The notes: generated from the letters alone by a model not told the origin. A DNA stretch of 20,208 bases from JBDIBB01 sp039812685 (GCA_039812685.1 JBDIBB010000073.1:1-20208), one strand, 5' to 3'; numbered from the stretch's first letter, positions 1 to 9,885 are shown. Program-made: numbers and translations.

Positions 1-60
1 CGGCGGCACGTGCGCGTGGAGCGACGGCGCACGCCGCGCCCCGGCCAGCATCCGCAGTAA
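1..60 (+). CDS. Possible C-terminal tail of an upstream gene (partial)
   Basis: Frame 1 is open from the window edge to a TAA at 58-60 and would encode only the last 19 residues of a protein, rich in Arg and Pro. Most codons end in G or C, as in the real genes here. A small hairpin (stem 92-97 with 101-106, three-base loop) lies about 30 bases after the stop and could end such a transcript. The fragment is too short to assign a family, and another frame is also open across the edge, so this is only a possibility. Confidence 0.25.
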   Translation, partial: RRHVRVERRRTPRPGQHPQ

Positions 61-157
61 CCCACTCACGTCTCGCGGGCGCGTGCGGCTGGCCGGTGGC
101 ACCGGCTCGCGGGGGCTTCGCGCGCCGGGGCGGCCGCCGCGCCGCGCGCGCTCCGCG

Positions 158-163
158 TATACT
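158..163 (+). promoter_or_regulatory. Candidate -10 box (TATACT) of surE
   Basis: TATACT matches the sigma-70 -10 consensus at five of six positions and stands out in very GC-rich DNA. It ends only 8 bases before the GTG of surE, so transcription would start at or next to the start codon. No Shine-Dalgarno sequence lies between it and the GTG. Both facts suggest a leaderless mRNA. No convincing -35 box is seen. Confidence 0.4.
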
Positions 164-171
164 GACCGGCT

Positions 172-939
172 GTGACCAGACGAATTCTCGTGACCAACGA
201 CGACGGCGTGCTCTCGGAGGGGATCGCGGCGCTCGCCGACGCGCTGTCGGCCCTCGGCGACGTGACGGTGGTGGCGCCGGCGGGAGAGTCCAGCGCCGTC
301 GGGCACGCGCTCACGCTCACGCGCCCGCTGCGCCTGCAGCGCCTGCGTGAGGGTGTCTATTCCGTGGACGGAACGCCGACCGACTGCGTGACGATCGCCT
401 TCGCGAAGCTGTTCGACCGCGAGCCGGACCTCGTGGTGTCGGGCATCAACACGGGCTACAACCTGGGCGACGACGTCACCTACAGTGGCACTGTGGCCGG
501 CGCGCTCGAGGCCATCCTGCTGGGGGTCCCAGGCATTGCCGTGTCGCTGGGCCGGCAGCGGCACTACGACTTCGCGCAGGCGGCGTGGGCGGCCCTCACC
601 ATCGCGGAGCGCGTGCTCGACAGCGGATTCCCGCCGCGCACGCTGCTCAACGTGAACGTGCCGCGCGAGCCCGCGCGCGGATTCCGGATGACCATCCAGG
701 CGCGGCGCCGGTGGTTTCCCGACGTGCTGGAGGCCGAGGACCCGCGTGGCCGGCCGTATTTCTGGATCAAGGAAGGCCGGGCGGAATGGGAGCCCGACGA
801 GGCGTCGGATTATCAGGCCGTACGCGACGGCTGGATCTCGGTGACGCCGCTGCACCCGGATCTCACGTGCCGGAGCAGTCTGCAGGCGCTCGCGGGACTG
901 GAGGCCCTGGGCGATCTGCGGCAACGGCAGGCAGGATAG
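172..939 (+). CDS. surE: 5'/3'-nucleotidase SurE (survival protein)
   Basis: The 255-residue product has the full SurE pattern. SurE is a metal-dependent cytoplasmic phosphatase that dephosphorylates nucleoside 5'- and 3'-monophosphates and some short polyphosphates (family knowledge). Visible signatures are the N-terminal TNDDG motif (D10, D11), the SSAVGHALT segment (S41) and SGINTGYNLGDD (N93), which together supply the metal ligands. YSGTVAGALE follows, as is typical. Length is normal for the family (about 250). The GTG start fits directly before the conserved RRILVTNDDG strand. There is no Shine-Dalgarno site, but a -10 box lies just upstream, so it may be leaderless. It precedes tRNA-Pro; no pcm or other stress partner follows in this window. 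Confidence 0.96.
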   Translation: MTRRILVTNDDGVLSEGIAALADALSALGDVTVVAPAGESSAVGHALTLTRPLRLQRLREGVYSVDGTPTDCVTIAFAKLFDREPDLVVSGINTGYNLGDDVTYSGTVAGALEAILLGVPGIAVSLGRQRHYDFAQAAWAALTIAERVLDSGFPPRTLLNVNVPREPARGFRMTIQARRRWFPDVLEAEDPRGRPYFWIKEGRAEWEPDEASDYQAVRDGWISVTPLHPDLTCRSSLQALAGLEALGDLRQRQAG

Positions 940-977
940 GCCAGCCTGCCGGTCGCGCGCCCGGTCGCAGAAACCGC

Positions 978-1008
978 TTGGACGGCGGCGCGCCGTTCGT
1001 GATACGCT
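978..1008 (+). promoter_or_regulatory. Candidate promoter of tRNA-Pro
   Basis: An extended -10 element of the form TGnTAnnnT (TGATACGCT, 1000-1008) ends 12 bases before the first base of the tRNA. A weak TTGGAC (978-983) lies upstream with a 19-base spacer. The spacing from -10 to mature 5' end allows a short RNase P leader. The -35 match is poor. Confidence 0.35.
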
Positions 1009-1020
1009 TGCACCTTGCGT

Positions 1021-1097
<77 letters not shown>

Positions 1098-1108
1098 GCA
1101 GAACTGTT

Positions 1109-1146
1109 GAAACGGCCGGGATTCATCCGTGGATCCCGGCCGTTTC
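1109..1146 (+). terminator. Intrinsic terminator after tRNA-Pro
   Basis: A perfect 14-base-pair inverted repeat (1109-1122 with 1133-1146) with a 10-base loop starts 11 bases after the tRNA CCA end. The arms begin with GAAA and end with TTTC, so the U-tract lies partly within the stem. This is the usual shape of a bacterial intrinsic terminator, here usable from either strand. Confidence 0.8.
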
Positions 1147-1342
1147 GCTGTTTCAGGCCTGGCGGAGGACCTGACGGCGCAACCGGCCTCGCGAGCCTCA
1201 TCGCGCGCGGAGCCGCCAGCACACCCGCCGATCGGTTACCATCGGTGCCTCGCTCGCTACGCGCGTTTCCTGGCGGCCCGACCCGGCGACGGGTGGCGCC
1301 GTTCCTCTCTACGGGAGGACGCCCCGCGGCGACGGGACGCCC

Positions 1343-3373
1343 ATGAGCACACGCGCCGAACGCATCCTCGCCGAATCGCCCTCGCTCGTTCGCCTCCTCG
1401 CCCTGCGGGCCGCCGAACATCCCGATCGCATCGCGTTCCGTTTTCTCGAGGACGGCGAACAGGAGACCGCGCGCCTCACCTACGGCGACCTCGAGATCCG
1501 CGCGCGGGCGGTGGCGGCGCGGCTCCAGCGCTCGGTGCGACCGGGCGAGCGCGCGCTGTTCATGTACCCGCCGTGCCTCGACTTCGTCGTCGCCTTCTTC
1601 GGCTGCCTGATGGCAGGCGTCGTCCCCGTCCCGGTCTATCCCCCGAGGCAGAACCGCTCGTTCGAGCGACTGGCGGCCGTGGTCCGCGATGCCTCGGCCA
1701 CCCGGCTCATGGCGACCGAGCAGGTCTTCTCGCTCAGCGCCGCGGGGTTCGAGCGGCTGCCGGGCGGGCGGTCGCTCGAGTGGCTGGTTTCCGATACCGT
1801 CGATCCTGCCGAGGCTGACGCGTTCGTGCCGGCCCCGATCGCGCGCGACGACCTGGCGTTCCTGCAATACACCTCGGGTTCCACGGGCGATCCGAAGGGC
1901 GTCGTCGTGTCGCACGGCAACCTCCTGGTGAACCTGGGCATGATCCACGAGTTGCTGCAGTGTCCCGAAGAGGCCGTGACCGTGTCGTGGCTGCCGCAGT
2001 TCCACGACATGGGGCTGATCGGGATGACGCTCTACCCGCTGGCCTACGGTGGTTCCAGCGTGCAGATGCCGCCGGCGGCCTTTCTCCAGCGACCCGTGCG
2101 CTGGCTCTCGGCAATTTCGACCTACAGGGGACGCCTGACCACCGCGCCCAACTTCGCCTACGAGTTGTGCTCGCACAAGGTGAAGGAGGTCGAACTGGCC
2201 GGGCTCGACCTGAGCTGCTGGGAACTCGCGCTCAACGGGGCCGAACCCATCCGGCGCGACACGCTGTTGCGCTTCGCCGGACGGTTTGCCACGGCAGGGT
2301 TCTCGCCGGAGGCGCTGCTGCCGTGCTACGGCATGGCCGAGACCACGCTGATCGTCACCGGCAAACCGCCGGGCCGGCGGTTCGTGGCGCTGCCGCTGCG
2401 GCGCGACGAACTCGAGCGGCATCGGGCGGTGATTGTCGACGAGGACGACCTCGACGTCACGACGGTCGTGAGCTCGGGCCGGCGCATCGGCGACGAGCAG
2501 CTGCTGATCGTCGATCCCGCGACGCTGCAGGAGTGTCCGCCGCTCGGCGTCGGCGAGATCTGGGTGCGCGGGGCGCACGTGGCTCACGGGTACTGGAACC
2601 GGCCCGAGGCAACCGAGGAGACCTTCGGGGCCGCGTGCGCGGCGGCGCCGGGCCAGCGGTTTCTCCGTACCGGTGACCTCGGCTTCACGCACGATGGCGA
2701 GGTCTACGTCACAGGACGCCTCAAGGACCTGGTGATCGTCGGCGGCCGCAACCTCTATCCCCAGGACATCGAATACACCGTGGAGCGCGCCTCGCCGGCG
2801 GTGCGCAAGGGCGGGGTCGCGGCCTTCGCCGTCGACATCGACGACCTGGAGCAGCTGGCCATCGTCGCCGAACTGGAACGGACGAGTCTCCAGGGCGATC
2901 ACCAGCGCACGGTGGATGCCATCGTGCGGGACGTGGCCGCCAGCCACGAGGTGGGCGTCGGCATGGTCGTGCTGATCAAACCCGGCGCGGTGCCCAAGAC
3001 ATCGAGCGGGAAGATCCAGCGGCGGGCCGCGCAGCGCGATCTGCTCGCAGGACGCTTCGAGGCGGTGTTTGCGTGGGCCCCGTCCAGCGAGGACGCGGCC
3101 GGACCCGATGATCTCGAGGGCGATGCCGAGGCCAGGCGCCTGCACGATACGCTGAGAGCCTGGTTCCGCGAGCACGGTGAGGTGCAGGCCGCCCGCATCG
3201 ACATCGACCGGCCGATGGCAGCCTACGGCGTCGATTCGGTCGTGGCGGCGGAATTCACGGCCTACGTCGAGTCGATCGTCGGCGAGCGCGTGCCGGCCGA
3301 CTTCGTGTGGACGCACCCGACCATTCGCGAGATCGCGCGGTTCATCCGGCAACGGGTAGACCCGCCGGCGTGA
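1343..3373 (+). CDS. Fatty-acyl-AMP ligase (FAAL) fused to an acyl/peptidyl carrier domain
   Basis: The 676-residue protein would activate a fatty acid as acyl-AMP and load it onto a carrier phosphopantetheine, the usual entry step for lipidated polyketides, lipopeptides or unusual lipids. The adenylation domain (about 1-580) has the A3 loop YTSGSTGDPKG (176-186), then SWLPQFHDMGLIG, RTGDLGF and KTSSGKIQRR (from K552, with the A10-type lysine at K557). PVPVYPPR, FHDMGLIG and GRNLYPQDIE are hallmarks of FAALs rather than acyl-CoA ligases. The last 90 residues form a carrier domain with YGVDSVV, in which S632 would carry phosphopantetheine. The ATG has a weak GGGA upstream; a stronger GGGAGG at about 1314 is too far away. 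No polyketide synthase, NRPS or thioesterase partner is visible, so the acyl acceptor is unknown. A weak -10-like TACCAT lies at 1237-1242. Confidence 0.93.
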   Translation: MSTRAERILAESPSLVRLLALRAAEHPDRIAFRFLEDGEQETARLTYGDLEIRARAVAARLQRSVRPGERALFMYPPCLDFVVAFFGCLMAGVVPVPVYPPRQNRSFERLAAVVRDASATRLMATEQVFSLSAAGFERLPGGRSLEWLVSDTVDPAEADAFVPAPIARDDLAFLQYTSGSTGDPKGVVVSHGNLLVNLGMIHELLQCPEEAVTVSWLPQFHDMGLIGMTLYPLAYGGSSVQMPPAAFLQRPVRWLSAISTYRGRLTTAPNFAYELCSHKVKEVELAGLDLSCWELALNGAEPIRRDTLLRFAGRFATAGFSPEALLPCYGMAETTLIVTGKPPGRRFVALPLRRDELERHRAVIVDEDDLDVTTVVSSGRRIGDEQLLIVDPATLQECPPLGVGEIWVRGAHVAHGYWNRPEATEETFGAACAAAPGQRFLRTGDLGFTHDGEVYVTGRLKDLVIVGGRNLYPQDIEYTVERASPAVRKGGVAAFAVDIDDLEQLAIVAELERTSLQGDHQRTVDAIVRDVAASHEVGVGMVVLIKPGAVPKTSSGKIQRRAAQRDLLAGRFEAVFAWAPSSEDAAGPDDLEGDAEARRLHDTLRAWFREHGEVQAARIDIDRPMAAYGVDSVVAAEFTAYVESIVGERVPADFVWTHPTIREIARFIRQRVDPPA

Positions 3374-3375
3374 TC

Positions 3376-3397
3376 CGGCCCGGCGCCAGCCGGGTCG
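3376..3397 (+). terminator. Possible terminator hairpin after the FAAL gene
   Basis: A 9-pair GC stem (3376-3384 with 3389-3397, one G-T pair) closes a GCCA loop two bases after the FAAL stop codon. No T-run follows, so it may act only as a stabilising or Rho-assisted 3' hairpin. Confidence 0.4.
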
Positions 3398-3428
3398 TGA
3401 CGGGAGTTCGACCGGAGCCGCAGTCGTA

Positions 3429-3435
3429 GTAGGAT
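3429..3435 (+). promoter_or_regulatory. Candidate -10 element of cytochrome A (GTAGGAT)
   Basis: GTAGGAT contains TAGGAT, a four-of-six match to the -10 consensus, about 40 bases before the start of the first cytochrome gene. The same seven bases recur at 3923-3929, about 49 bases before the second cytochrome start, which suggests the promoter was duplicated with the gene. No clear -35 boxes are seen. Confidence 0.3.
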
Positions 3436-3470
3436 GCTGCGACGGCATCTCTGCCGTGAGGAGGCATTCG

Positions 3471-3797
3471 ATGAGGAAGGCATTCGCGCTCGGAGTGGCA
3501 ATCGCTTCCATCGCCGGCTTCGCCAGCCTGCAGGCGGCGGACGCGGCGAAGGGCAAGGAGCTCTACACGAAGAAGTGCCAGATGTGCCACGCCGCCGACG
3601 GCAGCGGGTCGGCCGCGAACCAGAAGAAGTACGGCGACAAGTGGAAGGCGCTGGGCGCGGCCGACGTTCAGGGCATGAAGGACGATGCGCTGATCAAGGC
3701 GTGCAAGGACGCGGCGTCGCACAAGGCGCTGCTGGCCAGCACGTCGGATGCGGACTTCGGCGATATCGTCGCGCACATCCGGACGCTGAAGAAGTAA
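3471..3797 (+). CDS. Small periplasmic monohaem cytochrome c (paralogue A, no canonical distal Met)
   Basis: The 108-residue protein has a signal peptide (positive MRK, hydrophobic core, cleavage probably near AQAADA-type residues 20-26) and a haem c site CQMCH (C36, C39, H40). The C-terminal helix SDADFGDIVAHIRTL is typical of class I cytochromes c, so it should be a periplasmic electron carrier. The ATG at 3471 is chosen over an in-frame GTG at 3456 because GAGGAGG (3458-3464) lies six bases before it and the length then equals that of paralogue B. The usual distal methionine position just before HKALL is serine (S83). The only other methionine outside the CQMCH site and the start is M69, and an extra cysteine (C78) is present. 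Haem coordination is therefore uncertain. Confidence 0.9.
   Translation: MRKAFALGVAIASIAGFASLQAADAAKGKELYTKKCQMCHAADGSGSAANQKKYGDKWKALGAADVQGMKDDALIKACKDAASHKALLASTSDADFGDIVAHIRTLKK
3549..3644 (+). repeat. Near-identical direct repeat, copy 1 (haem-binding core)
   Basis: This 96-base segment matches 4051-4146 at 93 positions (three mismatches, all within 3604-3608), at an offset of 502 bases. It covers the CQMCH haem site and the following loop of the two cytochrome genes. Confidence 0.95.
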
Positions 3798-3807
3798 GCT
3801 GTCCCGA

Positions 3808-3837
3808 CGGGCGGGGGGCGTCACGGTCCTCCGCCCG
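3808..3837 (+). terminator. Possible terminator hairpin between the cytochrome genes
   Basis: A 10-pair stem (3808-3817 with 3828-3837, one G-T pair) and a 10-base loop lie just after the stop of cytochrome A. A C-rich stretch follows rather than a T-run, so intrinsic termination is doubtful. It does suggest that the two cytochrome genes are separate transcription units. Confidence 0.35.
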
Positions 3838-3922
3838 GCCCCCTCTCCGCCGGCGGCCTGCGTGCCGTCTCCGCCATCCTCCCGCTCACACCACGAACTT
3901 CCGCCACGACCCGGCGATAGGT

Positions 3923-3929
3923 GTAGGAT
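3923..3929 (+). promoter_or_regulatory. Candidate -10 element of cytochrome B (GTAGGAT)
   Basis: This is the second copy of the GTAGGAT heptamer found before cytochrome A. It lies in the 175-base gap between the paralogues, upstream of a GAGG Shine-Dalgarno site at 3962-3965. The match to consensus is modest and support comes mainly from the repeated position. Confidence 0.3.
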
Positions 3930-3972
3930 CCGGAAGGCACGGGACATGTCGTCTCGTGAGTGAGGTTGCTCC

Positions 3973-4299
3973 ATGAAGAGAGCCATCGGGTTCGGGTTCG
4001 TGCTGGCGCTGGCCGCCGGCTTCGTCAGCCTGCAGGCGGCCGATGCGGCCAAGGGCAAGGAGCTCTACACGAAGAAGTGCCAGATGTGCCACGCCGCCGA
4101 CGGCACTGGTTCGGCCGCGAACCAGAAGAAGTACGGCGACAAGTGGCCGTCGTTCGCCTCGGCCGCCATCCAGGGCAAGAAAGACGCCGACCTGGCGAGC
4201 GAGTTCAAGGCCAACGCCATGCACAAGGCGTTGCTCGCGTCAACGTCGGATGCCGACCTGGGCGACATCATCGCCCACATCCGCACGCTCAAGAAGTAG
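3973..4299 (+). CDS. Small periplasmic monohaem cytochrome c (paralogue B)
   Basis: This 108-residue tandem paralogue of the preceding gene has a signal peptide (MKR plus hydrophobic core to about residue 20), the same CQMCH haem site (C36, C39, H40) and the C-terminal SDADLGDIIAHIRTL helix. M83 in AMHKALL sits where class I cytochromes c place the distal methionine, so normal His/Met ligation is expected. A and B have equal length and align without gaps. It is probably a soluble periplasmic electron shuttle. No oxidase or dehydrogenase gene is adjacent, so its redox partners are unknown. A GAGG lies about seven bases upstream of the ATG. Confidence 0.92.
   Translation: MKRAIGFGFVLALAAGFVSLQAADAAKGKELYTKKCQMCHAADGTGSAANQKKYGDKWPSFASAAIQGKKDADLASEFKANAMHKALLASTSDADLGDIIAHIRTLKK
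4051..4146 (+). repeat. Near-identical direct repeat, copy 2 (haem-binding core)
   Basis: This is the second copy of the 96-base haem-site segment. Sequence outside it diverges much more, including at synonymous sites, so it looks like a recently homogenised tract inside an older duplication. Confidence 0.95.
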
Positions 4300-4619
4300 G
4301 TCGTGGCTCCTGCCGGGGGACGGTCCGCACCATGGGCCGCCCGCCGGCCAGGGCGTCGGTGGCGTCCGCTGCTGTGCCGGACGCCGCCCCCACATCAACC
4401 CGATCGGCTGTGCCATCGTCTCGACGGGCGGCGCACGTCGCACCGTCCGCACGCGCATGCGCCGACCGCCGCCGAGGGCGAGACCGCGTGTCCCGGAACC
4501 ATCGTCCCGTGCGGGGCCAGCCAGCGGCGCCGCGTCGGTGATGGGAGTCCGAGGATGCGAAAGGGACTTGCCCGCGCGGCGCGTCCCTTCCGGATCGTGC
4601 GGCCGCCAACCGCCCCTGG
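4300..4619 (+). other. 320-base convergent intergenic region
   Basis: This gap separates the stop of cytochrome B (plus) from the stop of the M14 peptidase (minus). I see no credible gene: frames here are open only because the DNA is GC-rich. The one structure noticed is a weak hairpin, AAGGGAC (4562-4568) with GTCCCTT (4584-4590). On the minus strand it is followed by a T and could help end the M14 transcript. Confidence 0.5.
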
Positions 4620-7454
<2,835 letters not shown>

Positions 7455-7489
7455 CGGCGACAACCTCCGGGAAGCCAGCGGACGGGCCG

Positions 7490-7495
7490 ATCATA
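7490..7495 (-). promoter_or_regulatory. Candidate -10 box (TATGAT) of the M14 peptidase
   Basis: On the minus strand TATGAT matches the -10 consensus at five of six positions. It gives a leader of roughly 30 bases that contains the GGAGG ribosome-binding site. No good -35 is seen. Confidence 0.45.
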
Positions 7496-7633
7496 CACAG
7501 GTCACACCGGACCAGCGCGCGGTTGTTGCCCTGCCGGGCGCCGCGGCACTTTTGCGTCGGCAGGGTCGTGTGGCGCGGCCAGCCCGCGGACGTGAGGCTG
7601 ACGGCACGGTTGCCCGCGGATGGCCCGCGATTC

Positions 7634-7639
7634 CATACT
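7634..7639 (+). promoter_or_regulatory. Candidate -10 box (CATACT) of the phosphatase-like gene
   Basis: CATACT lies 25 bases before the GTG start and upstream of GGAGG at 7655-7659. The ten bases CATACTGACC differ at one position from TATACTGACC before surE. The -35 region shows no clear match. Confidence 0.4.
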
Positions 7640-7664
7640 GACCACGCCCCGGACGGAGGTTCCC

Positions 7665-8783
7665 GTGTCACATCCTCGTCGCGTTCGCTCGTGCGCCACC
7701 TCGCTCGCCGCGCTCCTGTTTGCTGGCGCCGTCTGGGCAGTGGGTGCGGTCCACGCGCAATCGGCCGCCCGCCCCATCGCCGACCACCTGGTGTTCGTGA
7801 CGATCGACGGCCTCCGGTGGCAGGAGTTCTTCACCGGCGCCGACCGCGACTACTTCAAGCGGCCGGCCGGCGGAGGCGCCAGCGAGGCCGAGCAACGCTT
7901 CTGGAGGCCCACCGCCGCAGAACGCCGGACGGTGTTGATGCCGTTCATCTGGAAGACCGTGGCCGCACAAGGCCAGATCTACGGTGACCCCGGGGCGGCG
8001 AGCACGGCGCGGTTCACCAACGGCCTCTGGTTCTCCTACCCGGGCTACAGCGAGATGTTCGCCGGGGTGGCCGATTCCCGCGTCGACAGCAACCGCAAGG
8101 TACCCAATCCCAACCTCACGGTTCTCGAGTTCCTCAACGGCCGGCCCGGGTTCGAGCGGCGTGTCGCCGCCTTCGGGGCCTGGGACGTGCTGCCGTTCAT
8201 CCTCAACGCCGAGCGCAGCAGGCTGCCCGTCGGCAGTGGCTGGACGCCGGTCCCGTCGCCCTCGAGCGACCGCGAGCGCGCGATCAACGAACTCGCTTCC
8301 GATCTGCCGCGCTACTGGAGCTACGGACCGTTTGACGCCCCGATGGTCTACGCGGCGATCGAGGCGCTGCGCAGCCGGCAACCGCGCATGCTCTACCTGA
8401 TGCTCGGCGAAACCGACGAGTGGGCGCACGATGGCCGCTACGAACTCTACCTGGATGCCGCGTGGCGGTCGGATCGCTTCATCGAGCGCATCTGGAACAC
8501 GATCCAGTCGCTCCCCGAGTACCGCGATCGGACGGCGCTCGTGCTGGCGACCGACCACGGGCGCGGCGCCACCACGAAGGACTGGACCGACCACGGACGC
8601 GACATCGCCGCCGCCGACCGTTCGTGGATCGCGCTGATGGGTCCCGGCATCGCGCCGCTCGGCGTCAGGCGGGAGATCGACGTGACGGCCTCGCAGATTG
8701 CCGCGACCATCGCCGCGCTGGTAGGCGAGGACTTCCGGGCGGCGGTGCCCGCCGCGGCGCCGCCGCTGCCCGTCAGGCCCTGA
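7665..8783 (+). CDS. Exported alkaline-phosphatase-superfamily hydrolase
   Basis: The 372-residue product has a signal peptide (about 1-32, ending near AVHAQ) and the metal-site pattern of the alkaline phosphatase/sulfatase/phosphodiesterase superfamily. Visible elements are VTIDGLRW (D48), FSYPGYSEM (probable nucleophile S129), ETDEWAHDG (D251, H255), TDHGRG (D297, H298) and DHGRD (H310). These would bind two metal ions and cleave a phosphate, phosphodiester or sulfate ester in the periplasm. The substrate cannot be read from the sequence. The start is the GTG at 7665, five bases after GGAGG (7655-7659); the longer frame from 7620 would put a non-signal stretch ahead of the signal peptide. 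A methyltransferase gene follows 53 bases downstream. Confidence 0.88.
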   Translation: MSHPRRVRSCATSLAALLFAGAVWAVGAVHAQSAARPIADHLVFVTIDGLRWQEFFTGADRDYFKRPAGGGASEAEQRFWRPTAAERRTVLMPFIWKTVAAQGQIYGDPGAASTARFTNGLWFSYPGYSEMFAGVADSRVDSNRKVPNPNLTVLEFLNGRPGFERRVAAFGAWDVLPFILNAERSRLPVGSGWTPVPSPSSDRERAINELASDLPRYWSYGPFDAPMVYAAIEALRSRQPRMLYLMLGETDEWAHDGRYELYLDAAWRSDRFIERIWNTIQSLPEYRDRTALVLATDHGRGATTKDWTDHGRDIAAADRSWIALMGPGIAPLGVRREIDVTASQIAATIAALVGEDFRAAVPAAAPPLPVRP

Positions 8784-8836
8784 GGGCAGGGCGCCCGCGG
8801 GTAAACAACTCTCGAGGGCGCGTCGTAAGGAAACGC

Positions 8837-9514
8837 ATGCTACTGCACAGCTTGCAAGGTCACTGGTGGCCCCTGCTGCTGGCCGCTGCCCTCGCCATCG
8901 GGCCGGCGACCGCCGCCCGTGGGCTGTCAGGTCAGCCGGCGGCCGACGGCCGCAGCCTCGACGACCGGGTGCGCGCGTTCCTCGATGCGCGGCGCGGCAC
9001 CTGGCACGACCTCAACGTGCCGACGGCCGACGGGCAGGCGCTGTTCGACGTCATCGTCGAACGCGGGCTGACGCGCGGCCTGGAGATCGGCACCTCCACG
9101 GGACATTCCGGCGTCTGGATCGGGTGGGCGTTCTCCCGCACCCGCGGGCGGCTGATCACCCTCGAGATCGATCCCGGCCGCCATCGCCAGGCGGTCGACA
9201 ACTTCCGGCAGGCCGGCGTCGCCGCGGCGATCGACGCGCGACTTGGCGACGCGCACGAACTCGTTCCCGCGCTGCCGGGCCCGTTCGACTTCGTCTTCAT
9301 CGACGCCGACAAGGACTGGTACACGCGCTATGCGCAAGCCGTGCTGCCCAAGCTCGCCCCGGGCGGCTGTCTCACGGCGCACAACGTCTCGCCCCGCCGC
9401 AGTCGCTGGCAGATGACCGGCGACTTCTACGACTACATCACGAGCCAGCCCGATCTCGAGACCACCTTCCGGGCCGGCGTGCTGGTCAGCTGCAAGCGCC
9501 GGAACTCGCGCTGA
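8837..9514 (+). CDS. Class I SAM-dependent O-methyltransferase with an apparent signal peptide
   Basis: The 225-residue protein has the Rossmann methyltransferase pattern of the catechol/caffeoyl-CoA O-methyltransferase group: motif I LEIGTSTGHSG (82-92), an acidic SAM-ribose position in LITLEID, VFIDADKDWY (D156, D158) and LPKLAPGG. It would transfer a methyl group from SAM to a hydroxyl; the acceptor is unknown. The ATG at 8837 follows AAGGA by about five bases. The first 30 residues (WWPLLLAAALAIGPATAA) look like a cleavable signal peptide or membrane anchor, which is odd for a SAM-dependent enzyme. No well-supported internal start was found after this segment. A GTG at 8968 lacks a Shine-Dalgarno site. 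Confidence 0.86.
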   Translation: MLLHSLQGHWWPLLLAAALAIGPATAARGLSGQPAADGRSLDDRVRAFLDARRGTWHDLNVPTADGQALFDVIVERGLTRGLEIGTSTGHSGVWIGWAFSRTRGRLITLEIDPGRHRQAVDNFRQAGVAAAIDARLGDAHELVPALPGPFDFVFIDADKDWYTRYAQAVLPKLAPGGCLTAHNVSPRRSRWQMTGDFYDYITSQPDLETTFRAGVLVSCKRRNSR

Positions 9515-9584
9515 CGCTGGCGGCCGGCGCGGGCCTTCACGCGCGGGCGTCATCGGCAGGCGCGGCGGATGCGCACCCCGTCTC

Positions 9585-9767
9585 CTACTTGACGGCGGGC
9601 TTCAGCTTCGCCAGTGCGTCCTTGCCGTAGTAGGCGCAGACGCCCTTCTTCGCCTTCGGCTCGAGGCCGAGCGTCTTGATGGCTTTCTTCACCCTGGCGT
9701 CCGAGACGCCGAGTTCCTTCGCGAGCGCGCCCGCCGTGAGCAGGCCGGTCAGATCCTGAGTGGCCAT
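9585..9767 (-). CDS. 60-residue helix-turn-helix protein
   Basis: The start is the ATG ending at 9767, preceded by GGAG at six bases. The product is basic, with LTAGALAKELGVSDARVKKAIKTLG resembling a MerR- or excisionase-like winged HTH: a helix, a GVSDARV turn and a recognition helix. A Lys-rich, Tyr-containing tail (AYYGKDALAKLK) follows. It is probably a DNA-binding regulator or nucleoid-type protein, but the target is unknown. The gene lies downstream of and parallel to the GNAT gene with a 118-base gap holding its own -10 candidate. The family is not named here because the match is by pattern only. Confidence 0.72.
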   Translation of the reverse strand: MATQDLTGLLTAGALAKELGVSDARVKKAIKTLGLEPKAKKGVCAYYGKDALAKLKPAVK

Positions 9768-9832
9768 GGGAGTCTCCGCGAGACGGGCCCGCCGCACCGG
9801 CCGGCCGCTGCCTCATGCTGTCGTGGCCGACG

Positions 9833-9838
9833 ATGATA
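9833..9838 (-). promoter_or_regulatory. Candidate -10 box (TATCAT) of the small HTH gene
   Basis: On the minus strand TATCAT matches the -10 consensus at five of six positions and lies about 65 bases upstream of the ATG. It implies that the HTH gene is transcribed separately from the GNAT gene. No -35 match is evident. Confidence 0.4.
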
Positions 9839-9885
9839 GCCCCGATTGGCCGTGATCGTATCGGCTGACGCGCGGGTGGCGGTCG

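Noticed and set aside
7455..7463. TTG start at 7463 for the M14 peptidase
   Set aside because: It abuts the GGAGG site, leaving no room for initiation. The ATG three codons later has a nine-base spacing.
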